Part shown: positions 1 through 13,500 of the stretch, one piece after another | How the letters are laid out: each line of letters begins with the position of its first letter | How positions within the stretch are numbered: the stretch's first letter is position 1 | Origin: Trichoplax adhaerens | Lineage: Eukaryota > Placozoa > Uniplacotomia > Trichoplacea > Trichoplacidae | Direction: 5' to 3' | DNA: 64,000 nucleotides | Assembly: GCF_000150275.1 (NCBI RefSeq) | Contig: NW_002060943.1 | Span: 8,440,066 to 8,504,065 of the forward strand | Made by a program: the position numbers and the translations under genes | Notes under the pieces: model-generated | Told to the model about the DNA's origin: nothing | What the model saw: only the letters and a program-made list of their open reading frames with translations | The model's database searches: none

Positions 1-300
1 TAAACACCTTTCAATCGCGAGGATTTCCAACGCGGCTTATGGCTACATATAGCTGGCCGTGAGTAAAAACGCTGGTAGACAAAAGTACTGCACATTGATT
101 CAAAGTTTGCCCTTGGCTTTTGTTAATAGTCATAGCAAATGCTGGGCATATAGGAAATTACCGACGTATCAACTGAAATAGAAGATCAGTGTCAGATGGG
201 GAAATATTAATACGTGGTATTAAAATGATAGAGCCGGCATGTTCTCCACCAAGTACAGTATACGCGCCACCAACAGTCTTTCAGTAATATCTGTGTTCAA
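1..300 (-). pseudogene. Helitron/PIF1-type helicase C-terminal relic
   Basis: Read on the minus strand, this edge encodes the C-terminal core of a PIF1-family helicase of the kind carried by Helitron rolling-circle transposons. Visible pieces in order are SIILIPRI, then [19 protein letters not shown] (helicase motif V region) and [18 protein letters not shown] (motif VI, carrying the conserved Arg). Stops interrupt it: TAA just before FPICPAF, and TGA after GNPRD where family members continue with LKVF. Further upstream the frame slips (TERLLVARI lies in another frame). It is therefore a dead copy, cut by the window edge. A cellular PIF1 pseudogene is the alternative; the wording of the motifs fits the Helitron branch better, but that is recognition by eye. 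Confidence 0.8.
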
Positions 301-3300
301 TTTATTTTGAAGGTATGAATGTCCGCTGTGCAGTGTACACTGTACAATACTCTACAGTTATGAACAGTGACATTGCTGGATATCCATTTTAGCCCATGAG
401 AAGTCATTTCTTGTTTTTGGCTAACTATACCCCTGTCCGGTACTGTGTGATGTTATTGTCTACTAATACAGTACAGTACAGTATACTGTAGTAACAGTAC
501 TGGTACGGTACACTACAGTTCCGTACTCTATTGTACTGTACTGTACTGTACAGTATTTTCACTGGCAAGAATGCAAATTGGAAAATTGGAACTTGCTGAT
601 ATTTGGGGAGAAAATGGATATACAGTAGACGAGCAGGGATGCCTGTACAACATCTACCTATCCATGGAACTCACTTTAGACTTCATTTAACCTGCACCAT
701 TTTATTTTTGGATTGTAGTACTGTTCTCTGTACTGTACAATACAGTACTATATGATGATAGAATCCAAGGACTTTGTCCCCTTTGATAATTGATGAATTT
801 TTCCATTTTAGAGAAAATGGATCACGTGAACAGCTCCCTGATCATCGTCAGCATGCCCAGGAACTTATTGTTCGCCCTTGAACAAATAGAAATTTCCATT
901 TCCCGGCCATTGGCATACAGTAATAATTAATAATAATAAGAAGAAGAATAATATTAATAATTGGAATTATTCAATACCGTACACTAGTGTACGGTATAGT
1001 ACTGACCATTTCGCTTAGTCTGTCTAGTCTTGGATAAAAAGCCATAAAAGACAAAACTCACTCAAGCATTGATCACAAAAGAGTTCCAGCTCCGACTGGC
1101 TGTAGCAAGAATTGCGTTGGTTGATAAAGCAAATTAGAAGTTTCTCTCGTTGTGTAAGTATCTCTGATAAACGACATTTTTTATTGATCAAATGGTAGTT
1201 GTCCAATGTATCTTGTTATTACTTTACTTGGAGATGGATGAAGAGAGGAAAATGGATGCAACATTTGGTTGCATTTTGGTATTCAAAGTCGTCTCCAGCC
1301 TGTATACACTTTTTTGCTCATCAAAAAATAGATGGTCGGATAATCGTAGTAGCTATCGTTGCGTTGTATGGTAACATTCAACATCTGTAAAGTAGATTAT
1401 GACTGTATATCAATCATTTTTACCATCACATCCATGGCATTGGAATAGTCTGGGGTCAACAAATGGACTAAATTGATACCAAGATTGTATTCAATTTTCC
1501 ACCATGTTAGTATGTTGCTAGTACAGTATAATTATGAAAATGACAAATCATGGACAGTAGTTGTTAACATAATAAACGTGATCGATGATTGGTATACTGC
1601 TTGCCACAACTGTGCTTTGCCCGATATTCATGACAGACGTGACTACCTTATTACTTTGGAAACATGATAGTATCAACATACATGACTATGTTACCACGGC
1701 TTGCTACGGATTAATGATCTCCGACTGCAGCGCGCTTCCCGCAGATTGACTTATTCTAGTACTACTACACTACTGTTCATGATTTTACGAGGAGGCGGGG
1801 AGAGAACGTGACCATTTTCTAATGTTGAGTCAATAATTAATAGGCGACCTGCAGGTTGCCTACTCACCTATTATAACATGATTGTTTTAATGGATTGGAC
1901 TATATCCAATCTTGAAATAGCGAGGGATCAGGTGAGCATCCGCGGTAACCTTACTGAATAGTGAATACCGTAGATGAGCTCTAGTAGTTCTATCCACGGT
2001 ATTGAACTTTGTTAACTTCAAAGACGCTGCGTGATCCAACTGATAATGGACGTTAGTCCAGTAACGTGACCTGAAAAGAATGCAAGTGCAATCATCGCAT
2101 ACGTTCTACGCTAGGACAGAAAACGTCCTAGTGTGCTAACTGCTAAGGATTAATCCAAAATTTCAATTCTATTTTTATATTGAAAATAAATTTTGATTTT
2201 GCAAGTTTCGTCAATAATCTCCTGCTTCGTAATTAATTGATTGTAATTATCAATGGAAGCCATGTTGCATTGTTTGGAAAAGTTGGATTAATGCTTGAAA
2301 ATTTGACATCAGTGTTTACGATAGCGTTATTTGATGACTTAAACTAACAATAGTATTCGACATGAACAAAAATAGACACTCAACTTCCAAATACAAGTAG
2401 CTCGCAAGCCTGGTAACAACAACTTATCATTGCAATGCTGCGTGTTAAGAGACCCTTAAACGAGTACTGTAGGTTATCATTCACGCTACGGTTCCATTTT
2501 TAGTACACGTGGTCCGATTTTGATTCACTGTTATCGTTGCTATAATCTGTATTATTCTGAGGAATGAGCAAGCAAGTGTACGGTAGACTAAACGGATCAA
2601 ATCGGAACCGAAACATTTTTGAACTGATCTCCACTGTTTGAGTAGCGTACACTGTACAGTCTACGTATATGCCAAAATCAAGGCTCATTCATTTCATCTT
2701 TCCTGTGTGTCAGAATCAGGACAAAAATTGAAGGAATTGAATTAACTTTTCTTCTACTGTACTCATCGGAAAGGCTATGGTTGCTACATTTCTTTTCATA
2801 TACTTTTGTAACTTTGATAGCTATTTAAAACGTCTACTACGCTATAGCCAATTGACACAAATTGGCTACCCGTGCGATATTGTACAATTGTTTATTTATT
2901 CAGTTCTAATGGTGTGTTCGACTTTAAATAGTTGATTCCTCATCCGATTTATGGCCTCATGGCGGCTGATTCCTAGCTGGAGGCTTTAATGGATTCATCA
3001 TTGCTATATAATAACAATAGTAGCGTCTAATAGTAGTAATACTGTAGTACAGTACACGATCAATATACTGCAGCAGAAGCAAAAAAATCTTGTAATTAAT
3101 GCTGGATTTGTTGGTAGAATTTTGGGTACTTCGACTGCAGAGTAATACGACCATGATGGTGTTGGAGGCCACGCTCTGTTACAGTGTCGCTGAACATGTA
3201 CAAGTATGCTCTGTACAGTAGCAGTCTTGATACTAGCTATACGATGGTGGAAAAAAATGCTGCATATACTCGTAACTTAGCAAGTATGTTTATCCAGGGT

Positions 3301-4715
3301 CCTAAAGTCAATCAATCGAAACAGGAATGGACAGTATCGAGTTCATCCACGGAATGTGGACTAAAATTTCATGCCATTTTTCAACAACTAATTCCCAAAG
3401 TAAACACATGCGCGGCACACCATTTGATATTTAGGAAATAGCTAACAAGTAATACAATGCAAGAGTCCACGTAACTATGCTTAAACAACTTGTTAGCATA
3501 GACAAGAACTCTTGTAGCCCTGCGCTTTAGTAAATACGATGTGGATCCAATTGTTTTCATTTTATTGTTTCATTCAAATAGAAATTGCATCACGCCATGT
3601 ACATTTTTTGCAATTCAAAGCTGATTCAAATGCCATAAATATTTCATTTTCCAATGGACGATCATGCATTATAGTTGCATACAACGGAACGGTTATTAGT
3701 TCTGACGATGACCGCTGCCAGTTACTTTGAAGAAGGCTGCCCTTACTGCAGTATTCATTGATATCTCATTATGACAGTACCGTCTAAATCGTAATATAGT
3801 AGGGGACGGTGCAGACATCTTGATTCCTGATTTTAGTATTATTGATTTATTAAAACAGTCAATAAAGGTGTACTTGGGGGCAGAATATACTCGTATGTTG
3901 TGGGCCACGATCTATTCGATTTTTTTCTAGTAGTCCATGGCTGTCATTGGGGTTAAAGTTGGTAACCTTTGACTGGGTTAGCCTTTTATGATTATTTTTG
4001 TTGCAGAGAACTGCTAGATTGTACTACATTCCATGTATACTGTACAAGTTGCGTTTGACAGAACGGTAGATATTGAATGGGACGATTACTTTGATACCAT
4101 CACGATCGCGTTTCTGGTAATATAATGCCAAACGTAGCTCGCAATTCAATTATTTTATATAGCCTTTGTAGTTCCAATAAACTTTTACCTTGATTGTACT
4201 GTCCTTGTGCCGTAAAATGTGTCGCTGTAGAAATCCAAAAGGTGTTAGTGACGCATATTGAATTTAACTTGCTAAAGTTTTATAAGAGTTCGTTTATTTG
4301 TACTGTAGAGTCTGTTACTACTATAATTTGTTTTAAGAGTACGCCTGTTTATCAATTGTATTACTCTTTATCACACTTAAAATAATAACTTTACTTGAAT
4401 ATGGGTAATAACAGACTACTGATGGACACAGATCATACTGTAGATCCGGACAAAAGAAGATAGAAGTATCAATGTACTGAGAATGATGCTTAGCAGTAGA
4501 AAGCACTAAAACGCTGTCATATCGCAGCTAGCGGATCAATGCATTGAATACATAGTATGAATAGTTTGCGATAAGTCGTAGTACATCTCTCTATAAGCAT
4601 TACTCTTATTGCAATCAATTTCATCAATACAGTACAACGTTGCACAGCTTATTTCCCGTTACGAATTTCTACTTATATATATATATTTAATATTTATCGT
4701 GATTAGGAATAGAAG
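301..4715. other. Intergenic, no gene recognised
   Basis: No exon series or recognisable protein was found on either strand. The stretch holds TACTGTAC/GTACAGTA-rich tracts (about 465-560 and 720-755), a small AAT/AAG-rich patch near 925-960, and a near-perfect 22-bp palindrome around 1841-1862 centred on CCTGCAGG. Open frames of 60-85 codons here have no introns, no family resemblance and AT-rich composition, so they are left out. Confidence 0.6.
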
Positions 4716-7202
4716 ATGACCCGATTAATATTTAGTCTATTACTCTTCACTTTGACGTACCAGGCCACGCATACATTTGCAGGTAGGACGAAAGAAATAG
4801 TACTATATGATATATCAATTAAGATTGCACACGTTGATAGTTAATGTCATACTATTTTGGGGGATTTGCAGACATACTTCCAATTAATTATTAATCTGCT
4901 GATTAATCTGATACGTTGATAAAGTTTCTTACATGTGAATATCAGTAGGGCATGATATGCTATGATTAGGAATATAATTTTAAAGTTGTAATATTTCTCT
5001 TTAGCTATTCGATGGTGCGTCATCTCCGACCTAGAAATGCAAAAATGTCAAGATATGAAGGCTTCATTCCGCCATAATCAGGTTGGCACAATTGATTGCG
5101 TTCGTGGTACCTCTACTTCCGATTGCATGAGTAAAATCCACAGTCAGTTGGCAGATATCGTTACTCTAGATGGCGGCGATGTCTACATTGCTGGATCTCA
5201 GTACAATATGGTACCAATTGTTGCAGAAAATTATGGACTTGACTTTGGTGCTAGCTACTATGCCGTAGCATTGGTTCGAAACGATTCACAATTGTCTTTA
5301 AAAGATTTGAAAGGTACTAAATCTTGCCATACTGGTATTGGTAAGACAGCTGGTTGGAATATCCCAGTTAGCTACCTGATTGAACAACAATTTATGCGGC
5401 CCCAAAATTGTAATATTCCACTGAGTGTTGGCAACTACTTTTCAAAAAGTTGTGCGCCAGGAGCTCTATCATCGAAGTATAATCCCTACGGAAATAACCC
5501 CTCTAATTTATGTGCCCTCTGCGTAGGTGACGCCAGCGGTAACAATAAGTGTGCAAGGGATAGCTCGGAACGCTACTATGGCTACGCTGGAGCTTTTCGA
5601 TGTCTTCAGGAAGCTGCCGGCGATGTTGCTTTTGTTAAGCAAAGCACAGTTTTCGATTATGACAAGCAAAATAGCAGCTATTATCGCCTGTTATGTAAAG
5701 ATGGCACAAAAGCAATGCCTGCAGATTACAAAAAATGTAATCTGGCAAAGGTTCCCGCCCATGCGGTGATGGTTTCTGCCAAAACGAATAAGACTATGCG
5801 CCAGCAGTTAATTAACATGTTGATGTCAGCGCAAAACATATTTAATCAAAATGCAACATTTCAGCTTTTCAATTCTTCAAAGTATCAAGTTAGTGGCCGC
5901 ACCGGTGCTGATTTAATATTTAAAGATAATACGAAACGACTGGATGGTTTAGGCACCAACTCAACGTATGTTACTTATCTAGGTGCTGAATATGTTGCAG
6001 CTCTTGCAACGATACATAGCTGTCCAAAGCCTTTACGAATTTGTGCTGTCTCTAGTGCTGAAAACAAGAAATGTTTAGCTATGAAAGCAGCTGTGAAGAA
6101 ACATCCAGTTTTATTCCCTTTTATAGAATGTGTTGAAGGACAATCGTCTCTTGATTGCATGCAAAAAATAAACCGAAATTTAGCTGACGTTATCGACTTG
6201 GATACAAGCGATATTTTTGTTGGTGGTGAAATGTATAATTTGAAACCTATTATGGCCGAAAATTACGGTCAAGGTAGCGGTGTCACTTACTATGCTGTTG
6301 CAGTGGCCAGAAAGCAATCATCAACAATTTCATTGAAGAATATGAGGGGTGCTAAATCGTGTCATACAGGTATTAACAAGACTGCAGGATGGAATATTCC
6401 AGTTGGTTTGTTGTTAAGTAAAAATATCATGCCTCGAAAAAGAAGTTGCGACGTTGCCTACAATGTAGGATCATTTTTTGAAGCTAGTTGTGCACCTGGT
6501 GCCCTATCTGCAGAATATAATCCTATTGGCGATAATCCATCAAATTTATGCAGTTTATGTGTTGGCGATTCCAACGGCAAAAATAAATGTGCAAGAAATT
6601 CAAATGAGCGCTATTACAACTATGCTGGTGCATTTCGATGTTTGGCTGAGAAGGCTGGTGATGTTGCCTTTATCAAACATTTAACTGTTAATGAAAATAC
6701 CAATGGAAAAAATACTGCTTCTTGGGCTTCCAATCTTAAATCAGATGACTTTGAATTATTATGTGAAGATGGTTCACGTAAACCCGTAACGCAGTATACT
6801 CAGTGCAATCTTGCTCGTGTACCTTCACATGCTATTGTTACTTCATCTTTGAGATCGTCTACTAACCAGATAGCATATAAAAATTTATTGCAGAGAATGC
6901 AAGGAATTTTTGGTACCGTTGGCACCGATAAAAGCTTCAAGATGTTCAGCTCAAAGGATTATACCTCAACGTCTGGAAATGCCGGAAAAGATTTGCTATT
7001 TAAAGATTCTACAATTCAGCTAGAACCTTTAGATTCTGCTGCAACGTATAAAAGCTACCTTGGAAACAATTTCTTGGGTGCTTTGAACGCCACGAATTAC
7101 TGCAAATCATCAGCGTTAATGACTGCGAAAATAAGTTTTGGTATTCCAGCATTGTTGGTTGTTCTCAATTTCCTTATTTCAAGTTTAATGGTTCGCAATT
7201 AA
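4716..7202 (+). CDS. MELTF: Two-lobed GPI-anchored transferrin (melanotransferrin-like)
   Basis: Exons 4716-4782 and 5005-7202 (phase-1 intron, GT-AG) give 754 residues. Residues 1-22 are a signal peptide. The mature part opens with the transferrin start IRWCVISDLEMQKC. Lobe 1 spans about 24-360 and lobe 2 about 365-720. Both lobes keep all four iron ligands: Asp78, Tyr107, Tyr216, His275 in lobe 1; Asp422, Tyr451, Tyr562, His631 in lobe 2. The anion-binding Thr is kept (132, 477), but the partner Arg is Lys in both lobes (KSCHTGIGKTAGWNIP, Lys136 and Lys481). The C-terminus is hydrophobic after a small-residue stretch (about 722-751), as expected of a GPI-attachment signal, placing it at the cell surface like vertebrate melanotransferrin. 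An AATAAA lies at 7520. Likely role: iron binding or uptake at the plasma membrane. The family is secure; orthology to MELTF rather than insect Tsf2 is less so. Confidence 0.95.
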
Positions 7203-8300
7203 TGTCTGGGATCTCGAAGAAATGCTTAGATGCAGTAGTATAGCAGAAAAAGATCGGACGTAGATACTATTACCTTACTGGACTATGAACAATTTATTTA
7301 ACGTTATGACCACGAAGTGGAACTTCTGATCAATATTATTAATCACATTTTTAGACAGTCCACTAGTAAAGTTTTAGTTTTTTTAGGCAATTTTATAGTA
7401 TCGAAACGTTCCGATAGTAAGCTTGATATTATTATTTTAAAGGTTAAAGTTTCATTACCTTAGGTAACTCATGGCTTAGATGATTTTGCAATACTATGTA
7501 GTAGGATTATTTCGTTTCAAATAAAGAATGATCTCTAAAATTGATTAAGTGGTGTACTAGTGTATCGAACTATCGGTATAGTTTTCCTGTTGAAAGCCTG
7601 CATTTGTGAGATATTTAATCTCAACTTCTAGTCATCAATGATGTTATGATACGTTGAGTTAGCAGATAGACAGATCTATCATTAATGTAGTTATCAACTG
7701 TGCAATGCATTTTAGTAAAAGTGCCGTTTGCTAATGCACATTCGTTCTAGTTTAGAGCTTGTATTTGTTAACATCAATGCTGTCACATTTTGAATACGTT
7801 GCCCGAATTAAGCATTGTCCAATACATTTACATAGCATGTATTTATGTCGTTATAACTTTATCCGCAAATTTAGACTGTAGGGTGCCAGCATGTGCTTTG
7901 CTCTGATCTCCCTGTTTCTACAAGCTGAACCTTGTTTGTCTCTTTTTCGCCTATTAACTATTCGGCACATTGTAGTATTAGCTGTAACATCTTTTCAACT
8001 CTGGTTAGCACTCAGGTTTAACTATTCCCACAGTACTACAGTAGTGAATAGCTTAGTGCTGCACAAGCTAATGAACCAACAGTGTTAAACATTAAAAATA
8101 GTACAGCATAAACTTAACGAGATCACGCAAAGTTACTCGGGTCTGTCCTAAGCTGCAATGGCTGTTCATTACCAATTTGCTGGTCATTTTATATACCCGG
8201 AAGACTAGCAGCATGGATAGCCTTGCATAGTCCCGCACGTAACTAACTCTGCTTTAAATACCGTGATTTCGACCCGTAAGATATACTGTAGATAAAATTC
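7203..8300. other. Transferrin 3' region and spacer
   Basis: Contains the transferrin 3' untranslated region with a poly(A) signal AATAAA at 7520-7525, then AT-rich spacer. No exon or repeat was recognised up to the start of the duplicated block near 8300. Confidence 0.5.
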
Positions 8301-9660
8301 ACTTAAAATTTGAATTACGTTTTACTTGTATAAGATGTACCGTAGATGCCATGGTCAGCAGATTCGATCTGCATTGCTGATTAACATTGGCATTCATTTT
8401 GTAAATATTTACTTTATCCGTTGTCTGCTAGGTCTCCTATCAGATTTTATGCTTAGTGATGGTAATATTGATACCGTTAATGATTTAGAAATCCTTGATA
8501 TAACGTGCGCTTAAAGCCGAATTGTCATCATTTTCAGGTAATCGTTATGAATCTTTATTCTAGCGGTACGCCGCTACGCGTATCCTTAGCATCAAATCGT
8601 AGCGATCGACTCAAATAGGGACACTGTTCTATTATAAGGCATTTCTGCCATAAGTCAAGATTTCCTTTTGACTCTCTTCTAGACTTATAGTACACTTTAT
8701 CTTGGAATAATGAACTAGTTATCACAATCTGTTAAGAAAATAATCAGACTCTACTCTTCTGGACAACGTTTATCAATTCTATACAATAGCTGTTAACAAT
8801 TTGATCTTGATGCAATGTGTAACTTTTTTTATAGAATTGCTATGGATGCTATATAACTATCTTCCGAGGGTGGCACTTTTTAAATGCTTTGTATGTTTGT
8901 ATACGTCCAAGAACGTACGTTACTGATATACTACTGATATTATTGATAGTAGAATCCGTAGAAATGATTATCCCGCAAACAACACACTATCTGCAATTTT
9001 AGCACGCATACATACTCTAGAATCGAGCAAGTAGAATTACTAAGCCATTTGGTAATTCGTAAATAATTATAATGAAAAGCAATTGAACAGGAATGATTGT
9101 ACAGTCGTATACGTCAACATAGCAAAGTTCTATGCTGATTTGCGCTCTACATATACCGAAAGGCCATTAAATCTACATGCTCGCTAAGCCTTTTTGTAAT
9201 TTCGGTATAAATGTATCCTATGATTCTACGCCGCGTAATCCTTCAAAGTTGCTTTCAAGCTAAATTAAACATTTCAGCTAATACTAGTAGTTTGATGACG
9301 CCAGATATGAAAATAATTTAGAAAATTTCTTAGTCGTAGTAAATTGAATTATTTCGATTCAAGCACTGACGGTCTTGACTACGTAGTTCAAGTATGATAT
9401 CAACTAGTTTCACAAAACTAAAAACTTTAAACTATCAACATTACTGACTTCTGTTAAAATGTTGTTGATAAGGTGCTATCTTGACAGCGTAATCAAAAAG
9501 TAGCGACAAAAAAATTGTAATTTGCTTCTGATGAAGAAACTACTTGTCCGTTTTTCTAAATTATGTTGCCCAAGTTCTGAGCCAAAATAAGGCTAAGTAC
9601 CTCCAATAAAAGTAATTTTTAATATCTTCTAAATACGTTCAACTGTCGCAGTTCTTACCC
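8300..9660 (+). pseudogene. SEC11 relic, left copy of the duplication
   Basis: This stretch is collinear with 22330-25420. At 8432-8537 it carries the counterpart of SEC11 exon 2, flanked by the same AG acceptor and a gtaatc donor. Reading it in the ancestral frame gives V-S-Y-Q-I-L-C-L-V-M, then a stop where the intact copy has Trp (TGG to TAG), then another stop, and the relic is 4 bases shorter (106 versus 110). The intron after it aligns to about 9355; then the copy jumps straight to the SEC11 3' untranslated region at about 9465-9660, so exons 3-6 (about 1.8 kb) are missing. The poly(A) signal used by the intact copy is altered here. This is a clear pseudogene remnant. Confidence 0.85.
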
Positions 9661-10588
9661 TGATAAATTAATGTACTGTAATTGACTTCAGTGCAGTGAA
9701 GAATCTGCTAAATGAAAGCCATACAGTATCAGAACAACAACGAATTATATTGTAATAATTTTTAGTTGCAATGATCAACCACTAATAATGGTGCTAGCGG
9801 GATGGGATGGCATACCGTAGTTTTCTATTAGTATTCTTACAGGTATGTGTGTTGTTTTCACCTGTACATTATTTACGATATTATAAAGGTCATACAGGTC
9901 TTGTCTATAGAATAAGGTTCCAGCACAAAATCTTTAAACGATTATGATTGAAATATCATACCAATAGAAATACAGAAGCGAAATTGTTAAATATTGAATT
10001 TAAATATTTGGTGCTACAATTTCTGAAATAAATCAATTATGAAATACAGTATATAACTTACTGTACAAATTGATCCAATAATCTAACAAATTTCAGGAAT
10101 TTAAATTGTTCTTCATTTACATTACTTATCCAATAACAACAAGATCAATAGTGTTAAATTATTATATCTGAATCGCTCAAATCCTTTTACGTATATTACC
10201 GTACCTAAATGTATAGATACAAACCATACAAAATTATGTTGCTAGCAGTATTGGATTAATTATTCATTCACCTGCCGTAAATTCTGCATCTAGATATTTG
10301 TAAACCGTGGCAGGGTTCCAATAGCTCCTCGATAAGGATGCTACTCCTTGATGAGTGTTATGGTAATAGTATTTCAAGTCAGAAAAGTTATTTAACGTCG
10401 ATAACTACATTTAATAAAACCGTAAAATTTAGTTTATGAGACCATATTCTTTAATTTCTTTTAAAAATTTTCATTCATATTGTTTATATATATATATATA
10501 TATTGACGGTATATCAAAAATACACTAGTAAAATTTTTACATCTTCAATAATGCTGATAAATATGAATTTTAAATTTATGAAGTAATT
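9660..10588. other. Spacer between SEC11 relic and NEK9
   Basis: AT-rich sequence without exons, lying between the SEC11 3' relic and the NEK9 stop codon. It includes a (TA)n run near 10488-10502. Most of it has no counterpart in the right-hand duplicate, where the equivalent gap is only about 160 bp. Confidence 0.5.
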
Positions 10589-13500
10589 TCATGTCGAATT
10601 TGTTTTATTATGATCTGTATTCATGCTAAGTTTTAGTTGTTCTATTTCTTTACGAAGAGCAGCTTCCCTTTCCTATAGTATAAGAGTTGATAATATTTGT
10701 CAGTCTTTTGAAGATTGCAATCCTATACCTTAACATTGTACTAGTACTCTACTGTGACCATATTATACGTGAATAGTAATTGTTAATTTATGTAATTACT
10801 TCAACTAACAACCGCTGCATTTTTTCTCGAGTCTCTCGTTCTTCCTTTTGTAATTGTTGCATTTCAAATAACGCTTTTTTAGCCTTATAAATCGAAAATT
10901 AAGCAATGTCATCAATTTAAAGCTAACTTACAATTAGTAAAATAATATACTCAAATACAACTACAAGTTTCAAAACAAATTATTGTGGAGTCAATTTGAA
11001 GTTTAAATTGCTTACCCTATTATTTTCTTCCTTTAATTTTGCTATTTCTTTCAAAACTTCTTGCAATTGTGTCTTTGTTGAATCTAATTTATCGTTATTA
11101 TCAGAATTAGAAGCGTCTTCATCTCCTTCAGCAATTATGTCTAATTGATTGTTGAGATCATTCCGTTGGTTTTCTTTTAGTGGTTGAGTTGCATTATCGA
11201 CATTTTCGTTCTGAATTTCTGCCTTTGCTTCTGAATAATCTTCATCACGATATAATTTCTTTTCAACGATACTGTCGTCTTTGGCCACTAAAGTTGCTGA
11301 ACTATTAGCAGAACATATTTCCGATAATTCATCAGTCTTTCGTTCGTGGCCATTAATCTCTTCCATTTCCTCTTCTGTTGCACGTAGTTCATTTTGCAAC
11401 CATATTGGAATCTGTAAGAAATAAATGTCTAAATAAGTAACTTGCATTTCGACTCCTATTGTTGCTATTTTAGATTAATAACCTTGACTAAAGTAGTTAT
11501 TATTATTGAAACTCAGTGGAGTTTTTACCTCATCAGCTGTATTAGCAAGTGATGAATCTTCATGAACTTGTGAATTACTTGCTGTTGTTACCGTTTCAAA
11601 TTCACATTGAAATCCACTGTCGACTTTTGAAACTATAGCTGCATTTTCGCTATGAGATGGAGATAACGCTATATCTGAAGAACTACCGCTATGTTGAGTA
11701 AATTGAAAAGAGTTTATATTTACTTATTTAAAGGTAAGCATGAAAGTAAATCTACATTATGTTTAATTTCATTTCATTCATGAGCTTACGGTCTGGGTCT
11801 TTTTGTCCTAGAATGATCGTATTTACTACGCTTGCTTTGTTTGGAGCCAACACGTAGTGGCTTAGGAGCGGTAGTTTCTACTATAAGATACAGATTGTTT
11901 TCATGGCTGATAACTTTCTCAAAGGTTACCGGATGTTTATATCCGTGTCCTTTGCTGTTTGATTTTTCATTCTCGTTTTCTTCCTTAGCATGCCCATAAA
12001 ATATAGCATCTGGGGTATAAACCGGCCAATAATTATTACTATTAGTCATCGAGGTAGTTCGACTTCTTTTTAATCTAAGCGACTGGCGCCAAGTTTTTTT
12101 ATCTATTCGGTTAAATTTATTTTCTTCGCCATTAGCAATTTGTTCTTGGATGTTTCCTTCTGATGTTGACTCTGTAATTGGTGTTGCTTGCTTACATAAT
12201 CGAATACCTAAACCATTAGTAGCTATAGATTTGGTGCCAGGAACCGGAGCATTTGTTCCTTTCTTTCGACTACCCCAAAATTGCACCGAATTATTATCCA
12301 ATATTGCAGATGTATACGTTTTACCACACGTAACATTCTATTTAGAATCAAAGAAAGAAGAATCTATTCATGATTGCAGTCTATATGATACCTTTTAATT
12401 TGTACCTAGTCTATAGAAGTACTTATTAATTATCAGTAAATTCTCATCTTTTATTGATTGCAATCTCATGTGACTGGTGCTAATGGCAGTTAGTATTTAA
12501 GACTTCTAATATTATAAAACGTTTCTGATACTTTTATTGATATCGGTAAATTAACTTACAATAGCTCTATAGCCTCGTAAATTGACTGTCGTTGCATAAT
12601 CGGTAGGTCGATTATCACCAGTACCCAGTTGGCCAAAATCGTTATTACCAAAAGTGATTACTTCTCCCGACTGAGTAACAGCAGATGTGTGATTAACCCC
12701 CAGACAAACTTGCATGATAAAATGTCTTGATAATAATTTAACAGGCAAAGGGCGGATCGCACGGTCGACAGTTACGGTTCGCTGTTTGTCAAATAAAAAA
12801 AAATTAATTCTATTGATGACATGGATGAGATACACGTTTGTTATCGTTAATTGACTAGGATAATTATATATTAAAGATTTCTTCACTTCAAATATTATAA
12901 AACTAATTCTTACGATACCTTTCTTATAGTGTTTCGCACTCGTTTTAATAATCCTCGACGTTTGTTTAGACCTAGTTTATTATAGCTATTACTGATATAG
13001 GAAAATTAAAAATACAAAAAAGTTATTATTTGGTACTATACACGTATAATATTTCGCTCTTAATATTTAGTTTAAAAACTTAATTACAGTAAATTTACGC
13101 TTTAGTTAACTTAGCTTTGACGATATATGTATATACGTCATACTGCTTATTTTAGACCAATTTTAAACAGTTTGTTGATTTGCAAGTAAATCTTACTTTC
13201 CACATCCGTAAACTTTGCCAGAATTGGTTATAAACATTGTCCCATCGGTACCGCATATTACAGTTTTTATTGATACATCAGCTGGAAATTGGACCTTTGT
13301 AGGAATGCACCTATATGTGATAGTCTATTAGACAATACTACACGAGTAAAATGTTGTCTATGTATATAGACACTTCCATTAATTTAACATTGATATTAAT
13401 TTCGATATTGTATTAACACTTTACCTGTCATCTTCATCCCCTAATCCAAGTTGACCATAACTTCCCGTCCCCCAAGTAAAGACCGTTCCATCAGTTGTTA

